From the NCBI RefSeq assembly GCF_021497965.1, contig NZ_CP046525.1:868001-932000 (forward strand): a stretch of DNA of 64,000 nucleotides, in the 5' to 3' direction. Below are positions 50,200 to 58,468 of this stretch, piece by piece. Under the pieces are notes generated by a model. The model saw only the letters and a list, made by a program, of their open reading frames with translations, was not told where the DNA came from and ran no database searches. A program made the position numbers and the translations under genes. Origin of the DNA: Streptococcus infantis. GTDB taxonomy: Bacteria; Bacillota; Bacilli; Lactobacillales; Streptococcaceae. Position 1 is the first letter of the stretch, and every line of letters starts with the position of its first letter.

Positions 50200-50222
50200 C
50201 ACTCTTATTAACCTGTGACTTA

Positions 50223-50251
50223 AGTATAGCACAAGATTTTTATTTTGTAAA
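50223..50251 (-). promoter_or_regulatory. Promoter of lacTFEG
   Basis: Minus strand TTTACA (50246-50251), 17-base spacer, TATACT (50223-50228) with TGC before the -10. The start point is expected near 50216. Confidence 0.75.
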
Positions 50252-50259
50252 CCTTTACA
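50246..50259 (-). promoter_or_regulatory. cre-like site overlapping the lacT -35
   Basis: TGTAAAGGTTTACA on the minus strand. It matches TGWAARCGYTWNCW at 13 of 14 and is almost palindromic. CcpA binding here would block the polymerase. Confidence 0.65.
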
Positions 50260-50315
50260 TACAACTTTTTTAAAAAGTTTTTTAGCTGGGTTTTAGACAT
50301 AAAAAGGGTGGAAAT

Positions 50316-51296
50316 TTACACACGTTCGGTCCATGAAGTTGCTGTTGTTTTAAGAACTTTATTGAGTTCATCGATGTTCTCAAAACCAGTTGTACGAAGC
50401 CATTCGCGAGCAGCTGCTTCACCGTCTTTAATATAAGCTTCAACTGATCCAGCCCATGTTGCACGTCCACAAAGAACACCATTGAAGTTTGCACCTGATT
50501 CGTGGGCAAATACAAGAGTTTCTTGGAAGAGCTTAGCTGATACACCAGCACTCAAGTAGATGTATGGAAGATTTGTTGCTTCGTCTTGTGCTTTGAAGAA
50601 TGCTGCTGCTTCTTCACGAGTGTGAACAACTTCACCTTCAGCGAAACCTTCAACGTATTTAACATTAACTGGAACTTCCACTTTCAAAACATCGATGTTA
50701 AAGCGTTGGTCTGAAAAGACTTTCATAGCACCGATAACTTTGTGTGGTTTTACTTTTGCGTATTCAGCAGAACCCGCATCAGCAATCTTTTCATCGTAAG
50801 CAAGGATTTCAAGGAAGAATGGAATATCTTCTGCCACACACTCAGAACCAATACGTTCGATGTAGGCTTGTTTTTGTTGGTTAAGTTCGTCAGAGCTATC
50901 TACATCGTAGTAAAGCAAGAATTTAACTGCATCAGCACCTTGTTCTTTAATACGTTTTGCAGACCAAACATCCAAGCAGTCTGGCAAACGTTTTGTACTT
51001 GTTGTGTCATATCCTGTTTTTTCATAAGCAAGGAGAAGACCGGCATTTGGTGCAAGAGCTTTTGTAGCAGGAAGACCATATTCAGGGTCAAGAAGCATTG
51101 ATGAAGCGTATTTAGTCAATTCATCTGCTACCAAAACTTTGAGTTCTTCCATTTGAGCTACTGTAGGCTCTTCTGTTTGGTATTGAGCCATCAAACGTTT
51201 CAAAGCACCACGTTGGTCAAAAGCAAGAGCTGAGATGATTCCATTTTCATCTGAGAGTTTTTTCAAACAAGCACGTTTATTTTCTGTTAAAGTCAT
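50316..51296 (-). CDS. lacD: Tagatose-1,6-bisphosphate aldolase
   Basis: Cleaves tagatose-1,6-bisphosphate to dihydroxyacetone phosphate and glyceraldehyde-3-phosphate. 326 aa, the class I LacD length. [14 protein letters not shown] (residues 19-32) and [12 protein letters not shown] near residue 122 (with the Schiff-base Lys region) are diagnostic. [11 protein letters not shown] near residue 205 also holds a conserved Lys. It follows lacC by one base. It is the last gene before the lacT promoter region. Confidence 0.97.
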   Translation of the reverse strand: MTLTENKRACLKKLSDENGIISALAFDQRGALKRLMAQYQTEEPTVAQMEELKVLVADELTKYASSMLLDPEYGLPATKALAPNAGLLLAYEKTGYDTTSTKRLPDCLDVWSAKRIKEQGADAVKFLLYYDVDSSDELNQQKQAYIERIGSECVAEDIPFFLEILAYDEKIADAGSAEYAKVKPHKVIGAMKVFSDQRFNIDVLKVEVPVNVKYVEGFAEGEVVHTREEAAAFFKAQDEATNLPYIYLSAGVSAKLFQETLVFAHESGANFNGVLCGRATWAGSVEAYIKDGEAAAREWLRTTGFENIDELNKVLKTTATSWTERV

Positions 51297-51297
51297 T

Positions 51298-52227
51298 TTA
51301 TACCTCTTTCACAATTAATTGGTCAAATAAATTTTGATAGTTAGCCATATTGACATGACCGGTCATTTTTTCTTGAGCATTTAGCATACCAAGGACATTC
51401 GCCTTAGTCAATAATTCTTGATCAGATTCTTTATGGAAAAGACCTGATGCAATACCTGCTACAGTAGAATCACCAGAACCAACTGGATTTACTACTTGAA
51501 TTTTTGGAATATCTACTTTATAGAAAGTATCCCCGTGTTTTGCAAAGGCACCGTTAGCACCTAGAGAAACGATAATCCACTCAATTCCATCAAATAAAGG
51601 ATCTTGAAGAACTTCTTTTAATTCATCCAAATCTTTAGAAATTTCTCTTCCCAATAGTTGAGACAATTCTTCATTATTTGGTTTGATAACCGTTGGTTTG
51701 TGTGGTGATTCAAGAACAGCCTGAAGAGCTGCTCCTGAACAGTCCAAGACAACTGGTTTTCCTGCTTGATTAGCAAGTTCCACTAAACTAGCATAATAAT
51801 CAACTGGGAGTCCAGCTGGTAGACTACCTGAAATAGTTACAACTTCTACAGTATTAAGAAGTTCTTTGAAGTAAGCCAAGAAATCTTGTCCTTCTTTTTC
51901 TTGAACCTCAGGACCTTTTTCAAGAATTTCAGTTTGATGATCACCGTGAAGAATAGCGATACAGTTACGTGTTTCACCTTGGATAGAGAAGAAACGCTTG
52001 GTGACTTTATCGTCAATATTTTCAACTAGAAAATCACCCAGTTTACCACCAACTAGACCAGTTGCGACTACAGAATCGCCAAATTCTGATAGGACGCGTG
52101 TAACATTAAGACCTTTACCACCAGCTGTTTTCGTAACATCAACAACACGGTTGACAGTGTCAATTTTCAATTCATCCAAAGGATAAGAAATATCAATGGA
52201 TGGATTCATTGTGACTGTTAAAATCAT
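51298..52227 (-). CDS. lacC: Tagatose-6-phosphate kinase
   Basis: Phosphorylates tagatose-6-P with ATP. 309 aa of the PfkB family. The N-terminal [20 protein letters not shown] matches LacC/Fru[17 protein letters not shown] is PfkB signature 1, and [19 protein letters not shown] near residue 250 is signature 2 with the catalytic Asp. It sits between lacB and lacD. Confidence 0.96.
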   Translation of the reverse strand: MILTVTMNPSIDISYPLDELKIDTVNRVVDVTKTAGGKGLNVTRVLSEFGDSVVATGLVGGKLGDFLVENIDDKVTKRFFSIQGETRNCIAILHGDHQTEILEKGPEVQEKEGQDFLAYFKELLNTVEVVTISGSLPAGLPVDYYASLVELANQAGKPVVLDCSGAALQAVLESPHKPTVIKPNNEELSQLLGREISKDLDELKEVLQDPLFDGIEWIIVSLGANGAFAKHGDTFYKVDIPKIQVVNPVGSGDSTVAGIASGLFHKESDQELLTKANVLGMLNAQEKMTGHVNMANYQNLFDQLIVKEV

Positions 52228-52237
52228 AAGTCACCTC

Positions 52238-52753
52238 TTAGTCGTGGTATTCACCACGATCCCATTTTTCAAGGAATTCTGTAAAGAAGTTGGCATCAGT
52301 TTGGTGATCGTTATGAGTTTCAACGTGTTGGATTTTAGCGATCAATTTTTTGTTTTCTTCAGATGGTTTGTATTCAGCATTGATGAAAGCTTCAATGATA
52401 TCACACATGAGCAATTCACCAGTGATTTTCCCACCAAATCCGATAACGTTGGCATTCAATTGTTCTTTTGCATAAAGAGCTGTTGTCATATCACGAACCA
52501 AAGCAGAACGAACACCTGGAACTTTGTTAACAGCGTTATTGATACCTACACCAGTACCACAAATACATACACCAAGATCAGCTTGACCGCTAACTACTGC
52601 TTCCCCAACTTTTTTACCAAAGATTGGGTAGTGTGTACGTGCATGGTCATATGTACCAAAGTCAATGACTTCATGTCCTTTTGATTTCAAAAATTCTGAA
52701 ACCGCCATTTTTTCATTAGTTACGATGTGGTCACATCCGATTGCAATTCTCAT
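52238..52753 (-). CDS. lacB: Galactose-6-phosphate isomerase subunit LacB
   Basis: 171 aa. Works with LacA to convert galactose-6-P to tagatose-6-P. It belongs to the RpiB/LacA/LacB fold: [14 protein letters not shown] at the start, [17 protein letters not shown], and [19 protein letters not shown] near residue 65. AAAGAAAGG provides a ribosome site. It is 31 bases from lacA. Confidence 0.97.
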   Translation of the reverse strand: MRIAIGCDHIVTNEKMAVSEFLKSKGHEVIDFGTYDHARTHYPIFGKKVGEAVVSGQADLGVCICGTGVGINNAVNKVPGVRSALVRDMTTALYAKEQLNANVIGFGGKITGELLMCDIIEAFINAEYKPSEENKKLIAKIQHVETHNDHQTDANFFTEFLEKWDRGEYHD

Positions 52754-52784
52754 TTTTTTCTTACCTTTCTTTCAATATCAAAAA

Positions 52785-53210
52785 TTAGCACATTTTGTTC
52801 AACATGTCGACACGGATTTGGTGACGACCACCGTCGTACTTACCATTTACAAAGCCTTTAGCAATGTTTTTAGCCAATTCATCACCAACGAGTTGAGCAC
52901 CCATAGTAATCATACGGGAGTTGTTGTGGCCGCGAGTCATATAAGCTGAACGTTCATCAGAAACTTCTGCCGCAACCATTCCTTTGATTTTTGTTGCAAC
53001 CATAAATGGACCTGCACCATAAGCATCAATAACAATACCAAGGTTTTGTTCTTCTTTCTTAACTTCTTCAGCAACTGCGAGAGTTACATCGACGAAGTCT
53101 TGACCTTCAGCAGTAACATCCACAACATGGAAGTTTTCTTTTTCCAAGAAGTCTTTAACAACTTCTTTCAATCTTAAACCTGCAGCATCTGCACCAATAA
53201 CAATAGCCAT
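52785..53210 (-). CDS. lacA: Galactose-6-phosphate isomerase subunit LacA
   Basis: 141 aa. Smaller partner of LacB, with the RpiB-like start [19 protein letters not shown] and [19 protein letters not shown] in place of the catalytic CGTG of LacB, as is normal for this subunit. AAAAAAGGAG precedes the ATG. It is the first gene of lacABCD. The promoter at 53408-53436 leaves a leader of about 190 bases. Confidence 0.97.
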   Translation of the reverse strand: MAIVIGADAAGLRLKEVVKDFLEKENFHVVDVTAEGQDFVDVTLAVAEEVKKEEQNLGIVIDAYGAGPFMVATKIKGMVAAEVSDERSAYMTRGHNNSRMITMGAQLVGDELAKNIAKGFVNGKYDGGRHQIRVDMLNKMC

Positions 53211-53370
53211 ATTGTATACTCCTTTTTTTAATAGACCAGTAAACTTTTGAATTCAGATAACATCATCCTCAAAAAGCTACCAGTAGTTTTATTGACAATA
53301 TTTTGTGTTAAGGATGAACAATAATTTTCATTCTTAACAAGTTTTCATTAGAGAAAAACTGGAAGAACAT

Positions 53371-53384
53371 TTTGTTTAAACAAA
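53371..53384 (-). promoter_or_regulatory. Palindromic LacR operator candidate in the lacA leader
   Basis: TTTGTTTAAACAAA is a perfect 14-bp palindrome, about 17-30 bases after the predicted start point. It is nested inside a wider GAACA...TGTTC inverted repeat (53365-53396). Confidence 0.55.
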
Positions 53385-53407
53385 CACAAATTGTTCTTTA
53401 TAAACAT

Positions 53408-53436
53408 AATATACTACTATTTACTAGAAAAGTCAA
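53408..53436 (-). promoter_or_regulatory. Promoter of lacABCD
   Basis: Minus strand TTGACT (53431-53436), 17-base spacer, TATATT (53408-53413). Confidence 0.75.
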
Positions 53437-53440
53437 CAAT

Positions 53441-53460
53441 TTATGTTTGTTTTTGTTTAT
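53441..53460 (-). promoter_or_regulatory. Upstream LacR operator candidate at lacA
   Basis: Minus strand TAAACAAAAACAAACATAAA, immediately upstream of the -35. The same AAACAAA repeats appear at the lacR and galactose PTS promoters. Confidence 0.45.
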
Positions 53461-53462
53461 TT

Positions 53463-54356
53463 TTAAAGAATTTCAATATCGAATCCAATGTGATCAACTT
53501 GACCTGGTTTTAAAATTCGAACATCTTTCTTTTCTTCAAGTCGATCGCCTTCTTCAAGTGAAGTAGACAAGCCAGACCATGGTTCTAAGGCGATAAAAGG
53601 GCCTTTATTAAGAGTTGACCATACAATTAAATTTGGAAATTCTTCAAAGTGTAGTCTCAAACCTTTATCATGTTTTCTTGAGCGCAAAGCTACTTTACGG
53701 GATTCTAACTCATCTAATGTCACTGCATCATAGCTAAACAAATCATAATTTAGGCCCAATTCTTTTTGATTGTCTAACCAAGAACTTCTATCTTTGAAAT
53801 CTAACATTCCTGTTTCTGGGAAAGGTTTCGGAACTGAGCACGTTTCAGGCTCTTCAAATTCAAGATAGTAATCTTCATAAACTTCATCAGCTAAGAGTGG
53901 ACAATTAAAGCCAGGATGTCCTCCAATAAAGTACGGCATACTCTTTTCAGATTCTTTATTGTAAATTTTATACTCTGTACGAATTGTTTTACCAGTCACA
54001 ATATAAGTGATTTCTAGTCGGAAATGATAGGGATAATTCTCATACATTTCCTCAGTATCTTCAATAGCAAATGTAACAGAATTATCTGTTTGATCAACTA
54101 AATCAAATTCCTTTTTTCTTACCAAACCATGACGCGGAATTTTTCCTATTTCATGACTTCCGTCTTTATTCTCATAAACGACGGTATCATTTCTAACTGA
54201 TCCGCAAATTGGGAATAAAACAGGCGCTTGTCCACTCCAATAAGTTGGATCACCTTGCCACAGATACTCTACACCATCTTTATCCTTAATTGAAGATAAA
54301 GCACCTCCAAAAGTTTGAAACTGTACTTGCAATTGATCTGATTTTAATTCAATCAC
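53463..54356 (-). CDS. Aldose 1-epimerase family protein (LacX/GalM-like)
   Basis: About 297 aa starting from GTG at 54356. I prefer this start because GGAGGT lies 7 bases upstream. The earlier in-frame TTG (54380) and ATG (54371) fall in or beside the terminator of the PTS gene and lack a site. The galactose-mutarotase fold is marked by FPICGSVRND, IPRHGLVRKKEF with catalytic His, YFIGGHPGFNCPL with the second His, and FIALEPWSGLS. It would interconvert anomers of galactose or its phosphate. LacX of L. lactis sits in an equivalent lac position. Confidence 0.85.
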   Translation of the reverse strand: MIELKSDQLQVQFQTFGGALSSIKDKDGVEYLWQGDPTYWSGQAPVLFPICGSVRNDTVVYENKDGSHEIGKIPRHGLVRKKEFDLVDQTDNSVTFAIEDTEEMYENYPYHFRLEITYIVTGKTIRTEYKIYNKESEKSMPYFIGGHPGFNCPLLADEVYEDYYLEFEEPETCSVPKPFPETGMLDFKDRSSWLDNQKELGLNYDLFSYDAVTLDELESRKVALRSRKHDKGLRLHFEEFPNLIVWSTLNKGPFIALEPWSGLSTSLEEGDRLEEKKDVRILKPGQVDHIGFDIEIL

Positions 54357-54377
54357 AGCTGTTACCTCCATTTTTTT

Positions 54378-54428
54378 CAAAAAAACTAGGCTGACTGCTC
54401 CACGCTGGAAACTGACAACCTAGTTTTT
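54378..54428 (-). terminator. Terminator between the EIIC and epimerase genes
   Basis: AAAAACTAGG pairs with CCTAGTTTTT around a 28-base loop, and on the minus strand TTTTTTTG follows. Read-through is probably needed for the epimerase, as I see no promoter behind it. Confidence 0.75.
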
Positions 54429-54452
54429 ACAATTTACATTTTTAGGAGCAAA

Positions 54453-55928
54453 TTATTTAGCATTTGCTGCATATTCTTCGTTACGTTTGATCATTTGTTT
54501 TCTGTACCATGCAAAGATACCAACGTAGAATACAAGGAATACTAATGCGCCAAGGATTGCTTTGATATCACCAGTTGTAGCGTTACCAATTGCCCAACCA
54601 AATAGTTTTTCGATTGGTCCTTCAAGAGTTGAGTGAGTAATCAATTGTGATTGGTTCACACCTTCTGGGAAGGCACCTACACCTTTAGCAAGTTCAGTTG
54701 CAAATGGTGCGATAAGTGTACCTGAAAGAAGGAAGAGTGGCAACAAGAGAGTTCCGAAGATGATCATACGGAGCAATTTACCACGAGTAACTACCAAGAG
54801 AGCTGGAGTTACACCCATTGCGATGATACCAGCAAGTGGCAAGATACCATTTCCGACATTTGAAAGAAGCACTGCTTCAACCAACATGATTGGTGCAAGT
54901 ACGTTGGCACAAGCCCAGATTTCAGCGCGACCAGCGATGAATGGCCAGTCAAGACCGATGTTGAATTTACGTCCTTGAAGACGTTTAGTAGCAACGTTTG
55001 TAATACCTTGTGAAAGTGGTTCTACGGCTGCGATGAACCATGAACCGATAAGAGAGAATAGCTCCAAGCAGACACCGGCAGTCAAACCAAGTGACAACCA
55101 ACCTTTAATAACAAGTTCCCATTTATCAGCGCCTTCTACACCAGCAACTGGATGTGGAGTTCCCATCAAACCGATAACGATACCAAGGATGAAACCGATG
55201 AAGAATTTAGATCCCCAGAAACCGATTTTCTTGTTTAGTTTAGCAGCGTCGAAGTCGTATTTATCAAGACCTGGGAAAAGTTTGTCAAAAATCTTATCCA
55301 AAACCATGATAACTGGGTTCATCATGTAGTTCATGTGAGTTGAAGTCATTGGTGATGAACTTGGTGCGTTAAGTAGGTCATCAAATGTTGGTTTCATCAA
55401 GTCAGAGTTAATGATTTTAAGAACCCCAACAAGAACAACTGCTGCAGTCGCGATAAAGAGTGAAACTCCTTGGCTAACTCCATTGTTGTCAGCATACCAT
55501 TTGATTAAAAGACCTGTGATAGACAAGTGCCAGATATCGAAGATATCAACGTCAAGTGTATCAGTTTTCTTCATTGCAAGCATCACAACGTTGACAATCA
55601 ACATGATGAGCAAGAAGTAAAGTGTCCAGGCAGAACCCCATGTGATTGTAGCAAGTGGTGCCCAACCAACGTCGGTGATGTTCAATTGAATACCAGTATT
55701 TTCAACGAATTTTGCAAGAGAAGCAGAGAAAGCTCCATTAAGCATTCCGATGATAGCACCGATACCAGTAAGTGCGATGGCAAGTTTGATACCACCTTCA
55801 AGCGCTTTGGAGAATTTCACTCCAAAGAGTAAAGCCAAGAGTGTCAACACGATCAGCATGATGACTGGTGCACCCATTTCCAAAATAGGTTTAAAGACCT
55901 CATTGGCTATGTTAATAATGACGTCCAT
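54453..55928 (-). CDS. Galactitol-type PTS enzyme IIC (probable galactose permease)
   Basis: 491-aa membrane protein with about 10-12 hydrophobic spans, EIIC-Gat family. It starts MDVIINIANEVFKPILEMGA. ALLFGVKFSKALEGGIKLAI near residues 32-51 and MGTPHPVAG are family features. In S. gordonii a galactitol-like EII next to the lac genes carries galactose, and the context here is the same (from memory of that work). Galactose-6-P would go straight to LacAB. AGGGAGG precedes the ATG. It is the last of the three EII genes. Confidence 0.88.
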   Translation of the reverse strand: MDVIINIANEVFKPILEMGAPVIMLIVLTLLALLFGVKFSKALEGGIKLAIALTGIGAIIGMLNGAFSASLAKFVENTGIQLNITDVGWAPLATITWGSAWTLYFLLIMLIVNVVMLAMKKTDTLDVDIFDIWHLSITGLLIKWYADNNGVSQGVSLFIATAAVVLVGVLKIINSDLMKPTFDDLLNAPSSSPMTSTHMNYMMNPVIMVLDKIFDKLFPGLDKYDFDAAKLNKKIGFWGSKFFIGFILGIVIGLMGTPHPVAGVEGADKWELVIKGWLSLGLTAGVCLELFSLIGSWFIAAVEPLSQGITNVATKRLQGRKFNIGLDWPFIAGRAEIWACANVLAPIMLVEAVLLSNVGNGILPLAGIIAMGVTPALLVVTRGKLLRMIIFGTLLLPLFLLSGTLIAPFATELAKGVGAFPEGVNQSQLITHSTLEGPIEKLFGWAIGNATTGDIKAILGALVFLVFYVGIFAWYRKQMIKRNEEYAANAK

Positions 55929-55972
55929 AATTTTTCCTCCCTTTATTTTTATGGAAACTTACAAAATAATAT

Positions 55973-56278
55973 TTAACTTAATCCGTGTTCTTTGATTGCT
56001 GCTTCAATATTGTCATAAACTGGAGCGCTCATAGCAGGAATACGGAACAAGATTGGTCCAGCTTCAACTACTGGGATACCAGGGTCAAAACCTAAGTCAG
56101 TTGCAGCGATTGGTGTGAAGATATCGTAACCTTTAATCAAGTCTTCATTGACGTCTTTTACCATAACTGCGTCACATTTTACATCGTACCCACGGTTTGA
56201 AAGCTCTTCTTCTAGAGCACTTTTAATTTGGTGGCTTGAGTTAACACCCGCACCACAAGCAGCAAGAATTTTAATCAT
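55973..56278 (-). CDS. Galactitol-type PTS enzyme IIB
   Basis: 101 aa. The phosphorylated residue is Cys8 in IKILAACGAGVNSSHQ, the usual P-loop of the EIIB-Gat family. The rest is a small alpha/beta domain (DVKCDAVMVKDV, IFTPIAATDLG). It passes phosphate from the IIA at 56319-56795 to the sugar bound in the IIC. GGAGGAA lies upstream of the ATG. It is between the IIA and IIC genes. Confidence 0.9.
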   Translation of the reverse strand: MIKILAACGAGVNSSHQIKSALEEELSNRGYDVKCDAVMVKDVNEDLIKGYDIFTPIAATDLGFDPGIPVVEAGPILFRIPAMSAPVYDNIEAAIKEHGLS

Positions 56279-56318
56279 TTGGATTTCCTCCGTTTTTTAG
56301 TTTCTATTTATTTTAAAA

Positions 56319-56795
56319 TTAAGCAGTTGCTTCTGAGATATACTGGTACAGAGCTTCTGGTTCTGTAATCTTAGAAAGCGCCTCTAGATGACCGTTACCT
56401 GTAAAGAAGTCCATCAATTGAGCAAGAATGTTTGTTTGACTTGAACTTGAATTGTTGATAATAAAGAAAAGTAATGATACTTCTACTTCCTTGTCAGGTG
56501 CAATCATGTTGTGGAATGTTACTGGTTTTGGTAAGCGAACCACAACAACATTTTCAGTTAAATTATGAATCGTATCTGTGTGAGGGATTGCTACATTTGG
56601 CAAGTCCTTCCCTAGAAATTCCATATCTAAACCGGTTGGGAACATTTTTTCACGTTCAATCAAAGCCGATCGATAGGTATCCGTAACAACTTTCTTTTCT
56701 TCCAATAGGGTTGCAACTTGATCAAATAGTTGCTCTTGATTATCTGCTTCTAGACAAAAGACTAAGTCTTTGCTGAAGAAATGATCTAATCCCAT
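56319..56795 (-). CDS. PTS enzyme IIA, fructose/mannitol-type domain (galactose system)
   Basis: 158 aa of the PTS_EIIA type-2 fold. His72 in VAIPHTDTIHNL is the expected phospho-site, and LIEREKMFPTGLDM precedes it as in the family. It receives phosphate from HPr for the IIB/IIC pair downstream. AAGGGAGAAG is well spaced before the start. It is the first gene of the galactose-type PTS transcript. Confidence 0.9.
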   Translation of the reverse strand: MGLDHFFSKDLVFCLEADNQEQLFDQVATLLEEKKVVTDTYRSALIEREKMFPTGLDMEFLGKDLPNVAIPHTDTIHNLTENVVVVRLPKPVTFHNMIAPDKEVEVSLLFFIINNSSSSQTNILAQLMDFFTGNGHLEALSKITEPEALYQYISEATA

Positions 56796-56830
56796 GATCT
56801 TCTCCCTTCATATTTAACTTTTATGTTACA

Positions 56831-56859
56831 AGTATAACATTATATGAAACCGTTGTCAA
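56831..56859 (-). promoter_or_regulatory. Promoter of the galactose-type PTS operon
   Basis: Minus strand TTGACA (56854-56859), 17-base spacer, TATACT (56831-56836). A consensus-strength promoter. Confidence 0.85.
56845..56858 (-). promoter_or_regulatory. cre-like site in the galactose-type PTS promoter
   Basis: Minus strand TGACAACGGTTTCA matches TGWAARCGYTWNCW at 12 of 14. It overlaps the -35 and spacer. Confidence 0.5.
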
Positions 56860-56860
56860 T

Positions 56861-56912
56861 ATTTTTTGTTGTATTTTGTTTGATTTTTATTTTTTTTGTT
56901 TGATTGTAAACA
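56861..56912 (-). promoter_or_regulatory. LacR-like operator region upstream of the galactose-type PTS operon
   Basis: Repeated AAACAAA and CAAACAAAA elements (minus strand) occupy about 50 bases immediately upstream of the -35. They resemble those at lacA and lacR. Confidence 0.4.
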
Positions 56913-56951
56913 ATTGTATTTTATACATATTCTTTAAAGGTTGAAAATATA

Positions 56952-56978
56952 TAAAAAACAGGATAAATATCCTGTTTT
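56952..56978 (-). terminator. Terminator of the first lipoprotein gene
   Basis: AAAACAGGAT pairs with ATCCTGTTTT around AAAT, with T on the minus strand. It lies 5 bases past the stop. Confidence 0.88.
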
Positions 56979-56982
56979 AGTT

Positions 56983-57567
56983 TTAATTCTTTTTCACTGT
57001 CCAGCTTTCTTCTACTATTGGAGTCATTTCGTTTACGATTTCTAAATCACCTTCAAGAGTAACTAATCTAATCATATTATCATCCGACTTAAATACCCAA
57101 ATAAGTACTTTTTTACTATTTTTATAATCTGCATAAATTTTGAGGGCATCATAGCCCCCAATATTTCCCCTATTAGTTCTAACATTTGTAAATCTAGGAT
57201 TTTCTTTTATATTTTGTACAAATTTGGTCTCAAAATTAGTGAAATTTTTTACGTCTGCATTTATACTTTTAACTGAAATGGCATTCTTGTCAGTACCATC
57301 ATTGTACTTAAAATCAACACTTTTCTCACCGAAATTACTTTGAACCCAAGATTTAGGTACTTTCAAGTATCCATAATCATCTGATCCAACCCATTGTGTA
57401 TCTTTAGTTGGAACGGTTGTTGTAGCTTCTGCTGTTTCCTGACTAGTAGTTTCCTGAACAATTGTGGTAGTTTCAGCTGTTACATCTTTTTTACCAGTAT
57501 TTGTATTACAAGCAGCAAGAGTGATACCACAAAGCAAAAGTGAAGATAAAGTTATCAATTTTTTCAT
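56983..57567 (-). CDS. Lipoprotein, paralogue 1 of a tandem pair, function unknown
   Basis: 194 aa. Type II signal peptide MKKLITLSSLLLCGITLAAC, with lipobox LAAC at residues 17-20. A Thr/Glu-rich linker runs to about residue 55. A globular domain follows (GSDDYGYLKVPKSW, NIGGYDALKIYADY, VWVFKSDDN-like, SWTVKKN at the end). It shares all of these landmarks with the next gene, so the two arose by duplication. It has its own promoter (57589-57617) and terminator. I do not recognise a named family. Confidence 0.85.
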   Translation of the reverse strand: MKKLITLSSLLLCGITLAACNTNTGKKDVTAETTTIVQETTSQETAEATTTVPTKDTQWVGSDDYGYLKVPKSWVQSNFGEKSVDFKYNDGTDKNAISVKSINADVKNFTNFETKFVQNIKENPRFTNVRTNRGNIGGYDALKIYADYKNSKKVLIWVFKSDDNMIRLVTLEGDLEIVNEMTPIVEESWTVKKN

Positions 57568-57588
57568 GATAATTCTCCTTTCACTATT

Positions 57589-57617
57589 ATTCTAAAGTAA
57601 GAAGAACAAAGTGTCAA
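57589..57617 (-). promoter_or_regulatory. Promoter of lipoprotein gene 1
   Basis: Minus strand TTGACA (57612-57617), 17-base spacer, TAGAAT (57589-57594). Confidence 0.8.
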
Positions 57618-57756
57618 ATATATACTGTAAACTGGCAGTATTATCGAAAATACAATAAATCTACTACTATATTTACAAAAACTCATTCTTTTAATTTTCA
57701 TTGCAGAAAGCTCTAATCAGGAAATCTATTTGAAGTCCTAAATAAAACTGGATAAA

Positions 57757-57782
57757 ATAAAAAAGCAGGAAAAATCCTGCCT
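57757..57782 (-). terminator. Terminator of the second lipoprotein gene
   Basis: GCAGGA pairs with TCCTGC around AAAA, with TTTTTTATTTT on the minus strand. It starts 1 base past the stop codon. Confidence 0.85.
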
Positions 57783-57783
57783 T

Positions 57784-58395
57784 TTAAACCTTTTTATTAG
57801 TCCAACTTTCTTCTATCAGCGGAATCATGTCTTTCAATACTTCAGGTGTTCCTTCTAGAGAAACATATCTAAACTTACCATCATCTGATTTAAAGATATA
57901 GATAACTAGATATTTTCCGTTTTTAGCAATACAGTTTACCACATAGGCATCATAACCACCAATTTTTGACTTAGATCCCCATACTTTAGAGAAATCCTTG
58001 CTTTGTTTTTTGGTTTGATAGACACTAGTAGAAACTTGAACGGGATCAAGAGCAGCATATTCACTTTCACTAACACCTAAATGCTCTGGTTTAAAGGTAT
58101 TTAAAGTTACAATATTGACATCTGTTCCATCACAGTACTGAATATCATCACCACCCTCAACTTCTGTAAAATGAATCCATGATTTTGGAACCTTTACGTA
58201 GCCATAAGCATCTGAACCAATTACCTGAGTATCTTTAATCGTTGATTCGGCTACAGTTGTTGTTTCTTGTGCTGAGGTAGTTTCCTGAACTGTTGTTGTA
58301 TCTGAGGTTGCTTCTTTCTTAGTTTTTGAAGTATTACAAGCAGCAAGAGTTAAGCAACACACTAAAAGCGTAGATAAGCTGATGATTTTTTTCAT
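57784..58395 (-). CDS. Lipoprotein, paralogue 2 of a tandem pair, function unknown
   Basis: 203 aa. Signal peptide MKKIISLSTLLVCCLTLAAC with lipobox LAAC, and a Thr-rich linker to about residue 58. The same domain pattern as its neighbour follows (GSDAYGYVKVPKSW, KIGGYDAYVVNCIA, YIFKSDDGKFRYVSLEG, SWTNKK). It contains a Cys in the mature part that the other copy lacks. Promoter at 58417-58445, terminator at 57757-57782. Function unknown. Confidence 0.85.
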   Translation of the reverse strand: MKKIISLSTLLVCCLTLAACNTSKTKKEATSDTTTVQETTSAQETTTVAESTIKDTQVIGSDAYGYVKVPKSWIHFTEVEGGDDIQYCDGTDVNIVTLNTFKPEHLGVSESEYAALDPVQVSTSVYQTKKQSKDFSKVWGSKSKIGGYDAYVVNCIAKNGKYLVIYIFKSDDGKFRYVSLEGTPEVLKDMIPLIEESWTNKKV

Positions 58396-58416
58396 AATCT
58401 TTCTCCTTTCATCCCT

Positions 58417-58445
58417 ATTTTAATGTATGTAAATAAAAGTGTCAA
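58417..58445 (-). promoter_or_regulatory. Promoter of lipoprotein gene 2
   Basis: Minus strand TTGACA (58440-58445), 17-base spacer, TAAAAT (58417-58422). It shares TTGACACTTT with the other copy's promoter. Confidence 0.8.
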
Positions 58446-58468
58446 AAGATAACTGTATTAGGAATCAA

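Noticed and set aside
54356-54380. TTG at 54380 or ATG at 54371 as start of the epimerase gene
   Set aside because: TTG 54380 lies in the T-run of the preceding terminator, and the ATG has no ribosome site. GGAGGT is correctly placed only for GTG 54356.
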